From Bacteroidales bacterium (GTDB taxonomy: Bacteria > Bacteroidota > Bacteroidia > Bacteroidales > UBA932), in contig JAFRRW010000011.1 of the NCBI GenBank assembly GCA_017427885.1, positions 372,001-436,000 on the forward strand: DNA of 64,000 bases, written 5' to 3'. Below, in pieces: positions 27,779 through 34,955 of this stretch. The notes beneath the pieces are model-generated. The model was given only the letters and a program-made list of their open reading frames with translations, did not search any database and was not told where the DNA came from. Numbering within the stretch: the first letter of the stretch is position 1; the number at the start of each line of letters is the position of its first letter. The position numbers and the translations under genes were made by a program.

Positions 27779-28361
27779 AGTCGCTCGAATTAAATGGTGG
27801 TGCGATTTCCCTGACAGCACCGTTCCCGTCGGAGGAAAGTACCATCGATACTGCCCTGTCTTCCAATGTTATGCCAATGGAACGCAGGGACTCCGCGCAG
27901 AGAGGCTCTTCCTCGTCGAACCAGCCGACCAGGGCGGTTTCAATCTCTCCCGAGCGTATCTGCATCCAGGCGTCAAGCAGGGCGCTTTCCAGGGAGGACC
28001 CGCGATGGGAATAGGTGGTGTTGTAGCCGTGGCAATGGAGATAGACGGCGATTACGGAACTGATCGTATTATGCGTCGACTGCATGAAATGGATCGGACG
28101 CATCGGCGTGTCGTCCAAAGCCAGGGCCGCTTTCAGGAACTCGACGGAATTCACGATGCAGCCATAATCGGTCGCCGTTATGATCGCGTCGGGAATTTCG
28201 ATACCGGCCTGTCCCAACGCCTCTTTCGAGGTCCAGACGGCGCGTTTCAGCAGGCGTCCCATCCGCCTGGCCTCCATCGGGGAAAGCACACTGCGGAAGT
28301 CTGGGTCGTTCCCGCCCAGGCACACGATCGATTTCAGATATACCTTCCTATTGCCGGTCAT
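27768..28361 (-). CDS. Ketosynthase-like chain length factor (inactive condensing enzyme subunit)
   Basis: The 197-residue protein matches the N-terminal half of the condensing-enzyme fold (PF13723 type). The nucleophile Cys is absent: the elbow reads FMQSTHNTISSVIAVY (residues 92-107) where ketosynthases have T-A-C-S-S. The later catalytic His motifs are also absent because the C-terminal half is missing. In type II polyketide and aryl-polyene systems such a chain length factor pairs with an active ketosynthase and sets chain length. It overlaps KS-2 by 14 bases, so KS-2 is the natural partner. Confidence 0.84.
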   Translation of the reverse strand: MTGNRKVYLKSIVCLGGNDPDFRSVLSPMEARRMGRLLKRAVWTSKEALGQAGIEIPDAIITATDYGCIVNSVEFLKAALALDDTPMRPIHFMQSTHNTISSVIAVYLHCHGYNTTYSHRGSSLESALLDAWMQIRSGEIETALVGWFDEEEPLCAESLRSIGITLEDRAVSMVLSSDGNGAVREIAPPFNSSDYVF

Positions 28362-29514
28362 AACGGGACAGGATTAAAGAAGAATCATTCCCTCCGAATC
28401 CGAAAGAATTGCACAGGACGTGCCTGACGGGTTTTCTTTCACCGGACGCCGGCATGATACACGCCGGATCGGGGGTGCTGAAATTGAGTTGGGGGAAAAC
28501 GATTCCCTCCCGGATGGCCAGCAGGCAGAAAACGGCTTCAATGGAGCCGGAGGCGCTTGTGGTATGCCCCGTGTATGCCTTGGTGGACGAAACGGGAGGT
28601 ATATTATCCTTGAACACGCGTCGCAATGCCGCGCTTTCTGAAGCGTCGTTGTTGACGGTGCCGGTACCGTGCGCATTGACATAGTCGATGTCTGCGGCGG
28701 TCAGGCCGGAAGAGGCCAGCGCTTTCTCCATCGCAAGGAACGCCCCGTCCCCGTTCTCGGAGGATGCTGTCTGATGGAAGGCGTCGCAGGCGTTTCCTCC
28801 GCCGCTTACAATCCCCAGCACGGGCGCTTCCCGACGCAACGCCGCAGATTCCTCTTCCAAAATCAGGTACGCCGCACCCTCCCCAAGGTTCAATCCCGCG
28901 CGGGAGGCATCGAACGGCCTGCAGCACTGCCCGTCCAGAATCATCAGCGAGTTGAAACCGTTGAGATGGAAGTTGGACAGTGCTTCCGCACCGCCGACCG
29001 CCACCCTTTCATAAAGGCCGTTCCTGATCAGGTTCGCCCCGAACAATATGGCATTCAACGCCGACGAGCAGGCCGTCGAGACCGTCGTCGAAGACGAAAT
29101 CACGCTGAACTGCGAGGCAATCGCTTCCGTCGAAGCGCCGCAGTCGTGGTATTTAGAAAATGACGGGAAACTCAATTCGGTCTTATCCATCCCGCCGACG
29201 GTCGTCCCGGATATGAGAGGGAAGGGCCCGACCTTGTCGTCCGACAGGAGACGGGACTGTTCCAACGCCTCCCGAAGGGCAAGGATACCCAGAAGGGAAG
29301 ACCGCGGATATTCTTCGTCCAAGCCGAGGCGGCTGCATATCAGGGCGTTTGAAACTGGAACCTCTCCGACCGGCTTGTCCCTGAGGGTTGTCGAAAGGAA
29401 TCGGACGGGGGCTATTCCGGACTTATGTGCTTCCAGGGCGGCAAGATTCTCTTCCTTGCCGCAGCCCAGGGCGCTGACCACGCCCGCTCCAGTTATGACA
29501 ATCCTCTCTTTCAC
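28348..29514 (-). CDS. Beta-ketoacyl-ACP synthase (KS-2)
   Basis: This 388-residue FabF-like condensing enzyme keeps the full active site: Cys149 in VSTACSSALNA, His in NAHGTGTVNND and His in AYTGHTTSASGSIE. SNSFGFGGNDSS closes the active site. Its stop overlaps the chain-length-factor gene start, and its start abuts the stop of ACP-2, so a KS/CLF/ACP core is translated from one stretch of mRNA. This is probably the main chain-elongating ketosynthase, in the role of ApeO. Confidence 0.92.
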   Translation of the reverse strand: MKERIVITGAGVVSALGCGKEENLAALEAHKSGIAPVRFLSTTLRDKPVGEVPVSNALICSRLGLDEEYPRSSLLGILALREALEQSRLLSDDKVGPFPLISGTTVGGMDKTELSFPSFSKYHDCGASTEAIASQFSVISSSTTVSTACSSALNAILFGANLIRNGLYERVAVGGAEALSNFHLNGFNSLMILDGQCCRPFDASRAGLNLGEGAAYLILEEESAALRREAPVLGIVSGGGNACDAFHQTASSENGDGAFLAMEKALASSGLTAADIDYVNAHGTGTVNNDASESAALRRVFKDNIPPVSSTKAYTGHTTSASGSIEAVFCLLAIREGIVFPQLNFSTPDPACIMPASGERKPVRHVLCNSFGFGGNDSSLILSRYDRQ

Positions 29515-29775
29515 TTACTTCGTCCTGTTGGCGGCAACGTAGTCCGCTATGACGGCAAAACTCTGGAAAACCTTCCTCCCCTCCTGGGGCGAGGCAAGGC
29601 GTATGCCATAATTCTTCTCGAGAAGGATCAGCAGTTCCAGGACATCGATTGAATCGAGACCAAGGCCTTCGGCCCCGAACAAGGGGGCGTGATCGTCAAT
29701 GTCTTCGGGAGTCATCCCGTCGAGATTAAGGGTCTCTATGACCTTTTCCTTCAATTCCCTGATTAAATCATCCAT
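29515..29775 (-). CDS. Acyl carrier protein of the polyene locus (ACP-2)
   Basis: The 86-residue ACP has the site GLGLDSIDVLELLILLEKNY with Ser near residue 42. It starts MDDLIRELKEKVIETLNLDG and is more acidic than ACP-1. It sits between the KS-like protein and KS-2, without a gap on the KS-2 side. It probably carries the growing chain or malonyl units, while ACP-1 goes with the ligase. Confidence 0.92.
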   Translation of the reverse strand: MDDLIRELKEKVIETLNLDGMTPEDIDDHAPLFGAEGLGLDSIDVLELLILLEKNYGIRLASPQEGRKVFQSFAVIADYVAANRTK

Positions 29776-29784
29776 ACTCTGAAT

Positions 29785-30276
29785 CTATTTTTCAACCAAT
29801 GATACTTGACATTCCCATTCTGTCTCCGTCCGGCAGTCTATCCAGGCGACTATCGCGGAACCGGTCTTCCGGTCCTGAAAGACATCCCCGACTATCGAAC
29901 GTATTCTCTCAAAATCATATTTTTCAATGATGAAGGCCGCTGTCTCCCCTTCGTAGCGGTTCCGTATCGCAATCTCCCCGCTGACTATGTTCGGGAGGGT
30001 ATATACGAAGAGTGCGGGGGAAGGGTAGTCGTCAATAGTCCCGGAATAATGCCTGTCGTCGCACTCGCACCCGAACCGGCTGAATGTAAGGACGGCACGG
30101 TCCTCCCGGGGCACGAACCGGTCGGGGTCGGACTTGAGCAGCAATTCCGTCCCCAGGAAACCCAGCTTGCAGAGGATGTCCATCTTGAAAAACTTGGGAT
30201 ATTCCTCCATCTGTTCCCTGTACAATGCCACCAGGTCCGTCCCTGACGGGATATTCACTGTGCGGATCACTCTCAT
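29785..30276 (-). CDS. Degenerate ketosynthase-like protein of unknown role
   Basis: This 163-residue protein is not readily named. It begins MRVIRTVNIPSGTDLV. A segment SPALFVYTLPNIVSGEIAI (near residues 87-105) resembles the nucleophile-elbow region of condensing enzymes, followed by RNRYEGETAAFIIE. No Cys is at the elbow and no His motifs follow, so it cannot condense by itself. I infer a second CLF-like half of the thiolase fold, which might pair with KS-3, the gene it overlaps by 4 bases (ATGA). It could also be an unrelated fold; confidence in function is low, in the gene high. Confidence 0.65.
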   Translation of the reverse strand: MRVIRTVNIPSGTDLVALYREQMEEYPKFFKMDILCKLGFLGTELLLKSDPDRFVPREDRAVLTFSRFGCECDDRHYSGTIDDYPSPALFVYTLPNIVSGEIAIRNRYEGETAAFIIEKYDFERIRSIVGDVFQDRKTGSAIVAWIDCRTETEWECQVSLVEK

Positions 30277-31370
30277 ACCCTGCCTCCTTTCCTGAACAGC
30301 AACGCTCCGTTGACGCCGCCGAATCCCGACATCAGCTTGATGAAGGCCCTTCCTTCACAGGGCCGTTCCTCCGATGAGATGTTCACGTGACGGGAAACCC
30401 CGATTTCCGAGAAACCCCTGGTCGGAAGGACGACGCCGTCCTCGCACGAAAGGATCGAAAGGATTGATTCGATCACTCCGGCGGCACCCATTGTGTGGCC
30501 GAGGAATCCCTTGAGGCTGTTTATCGGTATATCGCCGAGACCCGCACGGTCAAGGGCGACGGCTTCCATCTCGTCATTGAACAACGTGGCCGTCCCGTGA
30601 ACGTTCACGAACGCGAGATCCTTTACGTCGATGGAATCCAAGACATAACGGAGCACCTTGTAACTGCCCTCTCCGGTCCTGGAAGGACTTGATATATGGT
30701 AGGCGTCATTCCGGACGGCTCCGTCGGCGATCTCCCAGCCTTCTTCTGAGCGTCCCAGGACAATGGCCGCCGAAGCCTCGCCCAGGTTCAGTCCGTCGCG
30801 GGAGTCGTCGAACGGCTTGCAAGGAGAGGCCGAAACAGCCTTCAACGACTGGAATCCGGATATGATGAAACGCGACTGGACTTCCGCCCCTATGACGACG
30901 GCGTAGTCGCACCTCCCGGAAAGGAGCATCCGGCGCCCCTGCAACAACGCGGCCAGGCCGGAGATGCAGGCGTTCGAGACGACCAGCGGAGGATTGGGAT
31001 TATGAAAATATGAAGCAATCCTTGCCGCGGACTCCGCAATCGAATAATCGCTTTCTTCGGATCCCAGCGCCTCGATGTTGCCTTTTATGGTCGAAAGGAT
31101 GAATGAGACCCGGGGCGAGGAAGGATCGATACCGGAAGCCTCGATCGCCTGAGAGGCGGCTTTGATGCCTATGGTGTCAAAAAAAGAAAGATTGTCCAGG
31201 ACGGACCGGTCTTCGAAGAGGGAGACGACGGCGTCCTGTCCCAGGGGAGAACCCTGAGGAAGGAGCCCGAGTGCGGATTCCCCTTTCCGGACGGCCTCAT
31301 ATGTTTGACGCGCCGTCTGTCCGAGAGGGGTAAGGGCCCCATATCCAAGACAAGCTATCCTATCCTTCAT
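30273..31370 (-). CDS. Beta-ketoacyl-ACP synthase (KS-3)
   Basis: The 365-residue condensing enzyme is shorter and more divergent than KS-1 and KS-2 but keeps the triad: Cys135 in VVSNACISGLA, His in NVHGTATLFND and His in GFLGHTMGAAGVIE. The glycine signature is FGGVNGAL. The elbow NACISG differs from TACSS, suggesting a different acyl substrate. It overlaps the ATP-free hotdog dehydratase gene upstream by 11 bases and the degenerate KS-like gene by 4, so a KS-3/KS-like pair parallels the KS-2/CLF pair. Confidence 0.9.
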   Translation of the reverse strand: MKDRIACLGYGALTPLGQTARQTYEAVRKGESALGLLPQGSPLGQDAVVSLFEDRSVLDNLSFFDTIGIKAASQAIEASGIDPSSPRVSFILSTIKGNIEALGSEESDYSIAESAARIASYFHNPNPPLVVSNACISGLAALLQGRRMLLSGRCDYAVVIGAEVQSRFIISGFQSLKAVSASPCKPFDDSRDGLNLGEASAAIVLGRSEEGWEIADGAVRNDAYHISSPSRTGEGSYKVLRYVLDSIDVKDLAFVNVHGTATLFNDEMEAVALDRAGLGDIPINSLKGFLGHTMGAAGVIESILSILSCEDGVVLPTRGFSEIGVSRHVNISSEERPCEGRAFIKLMSGFGGVNGALLFRKGGRV

Positions 31371-31791
31371 CCTTGATCACCGTTTTAATCTGGGCTCCCG
31401 CAATTTTCTCTTCCCCGCAATATACATTGACTTCGGCCAGGCTGATGCCCATCATCTCGTGAAGAAGACGCACCTCCGTGGTCAGCACGTCCCCGCTCCC
31501 GGGATGACGGGAGATGGAAAAGTCCCTTACCTGTCCGAGCATCCCTATCTGAATGGGAACGTGAAGGATATATTTGGAAACATACCCGACCCTCGCCGCC
31601 ATCGCCTGGGCCATATGCTCGATGACGCCTGCCGAACTCAGGACTCCGTTTTCTATCAACACGCCCTCCGACGGAACAGCATACCGCACGACCGTGACGG
31701 CATCGTCAAAAGAAACGACACTGTCGATGAAAACGAACGGAGGCTGCTGTAGAAGGACGTCCTTTGCAAGGACCGGAGTAAACGTCGTCAT
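31360..31791 (-). CDS. Hotdog dehydratase, Glu-bearing half (ApeP/FabZ-like)
   Basis: The 143-residue hotdog protein begins with QPPFVFIDSVVSFDDAV. Where FabZ has HFPGxPxxPGV it has VLIENGVLSSAGV, so the catalytic His is missing. The following IEHMAQAMAARVGY keeps the Glu. This complements the dehydratase at 26569, which has the His but a Gln in place of the Glu. Aryl-polyene ApeP proteins show the same FIENG-type pattern. It probably dehydrates 3-hydroxyacyl-ACP only in complex with the 26569 protein. Confidence 0.85.
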   Translation of the reverse strand: MTTFTPVLAKDVLLQQPPFVFIDSVVSFDDAVTVVRYAVPSEGVLIENGVLSSAGVIEHMAQAMAARVGYVSKYILHVPIQIGMLGQVRDFSISRHPGSGDVLTTEVRLLHEMMGISLAEVNVYCGEEKIAGAQIKTVIKDEG

Positions 31792-32669
31792 GCCCAGAAA
31801 TCATAAAAGTTATACCACTGGGCAGGATACCGTCTGACAATCTCTTCCAGGTGCCGGGCATAGGCGTCGCACAGGGTCTGGACGGAATCGGCCCGGGAAA
31901 GTCCCTTTGTGTCGGGCAATTGGAAGACGAACGCCCTGTATTTGCGGATGCTCTCTTTCATTACGAAGACCGCTATTTCCGGCAGGTCCCTCTGCACCGC
32001 TATGAGAAAAGGTCCCGCCGGAAAAGAGGCCTTCTGGCCGAAGAAATCGCTCCGGACGGTGCGTTCGGCCCCGAAAACCCGGTCACCCGGGATGGATACG
32101 ATTTCTCCATTTTCAAGGGCGTTGTTAATGGCAAATATATGTGACAGGTCCTCCCGGATGGGAATCATCTGAATGTTCGTTTCAGAAAAGCAGTCCCGGC
32201 GGCCCCGCATCACGGTTTCAGCTTCCCCGGAATAAACCAGCGCATTTATCCTCTTCGACGCTTTCAGGAAATATCCGGCAAGTTCGTAATTGCCAACGTG
32301 AGAGCTCAGCGTTACGAAACCCGAGTCCCTGCCGCACAGGGTGTCATACCCTTCCTTGCCTTCCGTCTCGATCTCGAAGGTTTTTCCCGCATAGGCGGCG
32401 AACCTGTCTATGACGACCTTCCCGAGGTTATACTCATTGACAAAAGTCATCAGGAACGACTTGACTGCTCCATATCCTATCCGCTTCCTGTAGAAACGGT
32501 AGGAATCCTTGAAGCCGTTTGCGAAGAGTATGTAAAAAGGGATGGTGAGGGACATCACGGCATATATCACCCACAAGGGGAAAATCCGGATCAACCGGAT
32601 GAGCGTCCGCTGCATCCAGGGTGTTCCGTCCGTTTTGCCTCTCCAGGCCTTATTTAACCCGTCAGCCAA
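31788..32669 (-). CDS. LpxL/HtrB-type lysophospholipid acyltransferase
   Basis: The 293-residue protein matches the lipid A late acyltransferase family. It has an N-terminal membrane anchor (IFPLWVIYAVMSLTIPFYILF), the catalytic HX4E motif in TLSSHVGNYELAG, GDRVFGAERTVRSDFFG and a C-terminal AQWYNFYDFW. Family members move an acyl chain from ACP to a lipid on the inner face of the inner membrane. In an aryl-polyene locus the role would be to pass the polyene from ACP to a lipid anchor. It overlaps ACP-3 by 8 bases, which fits direct use of that ACP. Confidence 0.88.
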   Translation of the reverse strand: MADGLNKAWRGKTDGTPWMQRTLIRLIRIFPLWVIYAVMSLTIPFYILFANGFKDSYRFYRKRIGYGAVKSFLMTFVNEYNLGKVVIDRFAAYAGKTFEIETEGKEGYDTLCGRDSGFVTLSSHVGNYELAGYFLKASKRINALVYSGEAETVMRGRRDCFSETNIQMIPIREDLSHIFAINNALENGEIVSIPGDRVFGAERTVRSDFFGQKASFPAGPFLIAVQRDLPEIAVFVMKESIRKYRAFVFQLPDTKGLSRADSVQTLCDAYARHLEEIVRRYPAQWYNFYDFWA

Positions 32670-32916
32670 GTTTCTCCGAGATAAAGTTGCAAAAATCGTC
32701 GAATGTCTTTATCTGCTTGAAATCCTCAGGTTTCATCTTGAACCCGAATTCCTGGTCCACAAGCACGACCACGTCGACGATCTCCAGCGAATCAATGCCC
32801 AGATCGTCTTTCAGGCGGGCGTCGCCCTGTATCTTGTCCTCTTCTATCTCAAGCTCGTTTACAAGAAAATCTATTACCTTTTTTTCGATTTCGTTCAAAG
32901 TCATCTTTATCGTCAT
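32662..32916 (-). CDS. Acyl carrier protein of the polyene locus (ACP-3)
   Basis: The 84-residue ACP has the site DDLGIDSLEIVDVVVLVDQEF with Ser near residue 43. The first ATG (32916) overlaps the stop of the methyltransferase in an ATGA; a second in-frame Met at residue 5 is possible. It is the closest of the three locus ACPs to standard ACP. It lies between the O-methyltransferase and the LpxL-type acyltransferase. Confidence 0.92.
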   Translation of the reverse strand: MTIKMTLNEIEKKVIDFLVNELEIEEDKIQGDARLKDDLGIDSLEIVDVVVLVDQEFGFKMKPEDFKQIKTFDDFCNFISEKLG

Positions 32917-34004
32917 TTGGTTTTACAAATCAATATGCTGTGTCCCTGTCCCAGGCCGTCGTGGATGGACTCGACTTCCAAAGATGCGGCATCGATGAGG
33001 CGGATCATGTCGTCCGAATGATACATCTTCGAATTGCCGTTCGCCATCACGGTAAAATACAGGGAGGTCATAGTCAGGCAGAATGCGGCGGGCTCGAAGC
33101 GCTGACGGTCCCAGAACGTTTCCATTATGCACAGCCTCGTTTCCGGACGCATGATCTTCGAGATTCGCGTAAGGATGGAGAGTATCTCCTCCTCGGAGAA
33201 ACAGTCCAGAAACTGGCTCATCCATATCACGTCGGGATCGAGGTCGTCGGGAAAAGCGGCGTCGGGCGACAGCATGTTCATCGGACGGCCGTGGATGCGG
33301 TCCGCCCCGGCCGAGCCTGCGACCGCCTTCCTCATCATTTCCAGCTGCTGGGGCAGGTCTATGATCGTGACCTCCACCTTCGGATCGTATGCCACGCACT
33401 GGCGGGCCCACAGACCGGTGTTTCCGCCGACGTCCAGGATGCGTGAGGGGTGCAGTGAAAACACTATTTCCAACGCCTCGTCGAACGAACTGTTGGAATA
33501 GAAATGGTCGAAGCCGAACCAGCTTCTCTTGACCTGGTCGGGCAGGGAAGAAAGGGCCTCGTAGATCGTGGGCCAGTCCCCGAAATGCTCAAGGCCGGCC
33601 GGACGCCCTTCGTTCAGGGCCTCCTCGAGACGGAAGAATCCCTCGTAGTTCACGTCGTGGACGAAATCCACGTTGACACGGGTCGCCGGATCGTTCAGCA
33701 AAAACCAGCCGACCTTCGAAAGGGAGTAAGTGTCTTTCTCCGGGTCGACCAGTACCGTGCCTATCGAAAGGGACGCCTCCAGGAGGACCTTGACCGCATA
33801 CTGGCTCAACGAAGTCGCAGCGGAAATCTCCTCTATTTTCATCTCCTTGTCCCTGAGCATATCCAGTATGCCATATTTCAGCATCATACGGCTTACCTGG
33901 AACACGATTGGGCCGAAAGCGATAAACTCCGCAGAGCGTTGCGCCTCCCTCGCCGTCAAATGATCCTGCGAATATGCCTTGGATAAACTTGGAAATAAAT
34001 TCAT
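32913..34004 (-). CDS. SAM-dependent O-methyltransferase (plant-type/CrtF-like)
   Basis: The 363-residue protein has an N-terminal helical dimerisation domain with a winged-helix part (YGILDMLRDKEMKIEEISAATSLSQYAV). The SAM-binding loop is ILDVGGNTGLWARQ near residue 170, with IIDLPQQ after it and DVIWMSQFLDCFSEEE. This is the pattern of O-methyltransferases such as CrtF and plant COMT. It would methylate a hydroxyl on the aryl or polyene head. The start is ATG 34004; a TTG at 34031 is excluded as it lies in the predicted promoter. It is the first gene of the 15-gene operon. Confidence 0.88.
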   Translation of the reverse strand: MNLFPSLSKAYSQDHLTAREAQRSAEFIAFGPIVFQVSRMMLKYGILDMLRDKEMKIEEISAATSLSQYAVKVLLEASLSIGTVLVDPEKDTYSLSKVGWFLLNDPATRVNVDFVHDVNYEGFFRLEEALNEGRPAGLEHFGDWPTIYEALSSLPDQVKRSWFGFDHFYSNSSFDEALEIVFSLHPSRILDVGGNTGLWARQCVAYDPKVEVTIIDLPQQLEMMRKAVAGSAGADRIHGRPMNMLSPDAAFPDDLDPDVIWMSQFLDCFSEEEILSILTRISKIMRPETRLCIMETFWDRQRFEPAAFCLTMTSLYFTVMANGNSKMYHSDDMIRLIDAASLEVESIHDGLGQGHSILICKTK

Positions 34005-34028
34005 ACCGCCTATTCTTGTATTAAACGA

Positions 34029-34060
34029 CAAAGATGGCCTTTTTTGATGGATTTAACAAG
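34029..34060 (-). promoter_or_regulatory. Weak candidate promoter for the 15-gene polyene operon
   Basis: On the minus strand CTTG (34060-34057) precedes CATCTTTG (34036-34029) by 20 bases. Each differs by one base from TTTG and TAnnTTTG. The methyltransferase ATG is 25 bases downstream. A weak promoter would fit a regulated locus. Confidence 0.35.
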
Positions 34061-34104
34061 AACACCCCTTATAATACTGCCGCGTTTTAATTGGAATATT
34101 TGAT

Positions 34105-34112
34105 TATATTTG
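34105..34112 (+). promoter_or_regulatory. -7 element for cdaA
   Basis: TATATTTG fits TAnnTTTG exactly, 24 bases before the cdaA ATG. A -33 TTTG is not clear (TTTT at 34085-34088 is the closest). The element is back to back with the polyene operon start. Confidence 0.6.
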
Positions 34113-34136
34113 CATGATAAGATATAATATATCCGT

Positions 34137-34952
34137 ATGGTCCCTCTGGAAATATTCGGCTTCCTGCACCTTTCCCTCACGGATGTCCTGGACATCCTGA
34201 TGGTGGCCTTCCTGATCTTCTACATCTTCCGGTGGATCAGGGGTTCGGCCGCGGTGAACATATTCCTGGCCGTGCTCCTTCTCTTCCTTCTGAGGGTGCT
34301 CGCCGCCGCGTTCAACATGAAGATGATGTCCGCCTTCCTGGGCACCTTCCTGGACCTGGGAGTCCTGGCCCTAATCATCATCTTCCAGCCGGAGATCCGC
34401 CATTTCCTGATAAGGTTCGGCAACAACAGCATCTACAAGAAAGGCGGCTCCTTCCTTGACAACCTCCTGGGCATCAAGGATACTTCCCTCGGCAACGTCA
34501 CGGTGAACGAGATCACCGAGGCCTGCCGCCAGATGTCGGCCGACAAGACGGGAGCCCTCATCGTGATTCCACACAAGTCGAACATCGACCATATAATCGA
34601 GACCGGGGACAAGATCGACTCCAACGTGAACAGGAGGCTCATTATGAACCTGTTCTTCAAGAACTCCCCCCTGCATGACGGTGCGATGATCATAAGCGGC
34701 AACCGCATCGTGGCGGCCCGATGCACCCTCCCCATCACCTCCAAGACCGACATCCCGCCCAGCCTGGGAATGAGGCACAAGGCCGCCATAGGCATCTCCG
34801 AAGAGACCGACGCCGACGTCATCGTGGTGTCGGAGGAGACGGGCGATGTTTCTTATGTAAAAGGCGGGAACCTGACCCACATCAACAACCTTAACGAGCT
34901 GAAGCTTCTCCTGGGACAGGCTCTCGAAAAACCCTCCAAACAGGAAGAATAA
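34137..34952 (+). CDS. cdaA: Diadenylate cyclase CdaA
   Basis: The 271-residue protein makes c-di-AMP from two ATP. It has three N-terminal membrane segments (residues about 12-90) and then a DAC (DisA_N) domain. The conserved motifs are LHDGAMIISGNRI (DGA) and SLGMRHKAAIGISEE (RHR-type, with RHK here). c-di-AMP controls potassium and cell-wall homeostasis. It is followed 3 bases later by mutS2 in an apparent housekeeping run. Confidence 0.95.
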   Translation: MVPLEIFGFLHLSLTDVLDILMVAFLIFYIFRWIRGSAAVNIFLAVLLLFLLRVLAAAFNMKMMSAFLGTFLDLGVLALIIIFQPEIRHFLIRFGNNSIYKKGGSFLDNLLGIKDTSLGNVTVNEITEACRQMSADKTGALIVIPHKSNIDHIIETGDKIDSNVNRRLIMNLFFKNSPLHDGAMIISGNRIVAARCTLPITSKTDIPPSLGMRHKAAIGISEETDADVIVVSEETGDVSYVKGGNLTHINNLNELKLLLGQALEKPSKQEE

Positions 34953-34955
34953 GCC

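Noticed and set aside
14180-34004. Dialkylresorcinol pathway
   Set aside because: No DarA/DarB-type aromatase or KAS III is present, so the resorcinol half of flexirubin cannot be claimed.
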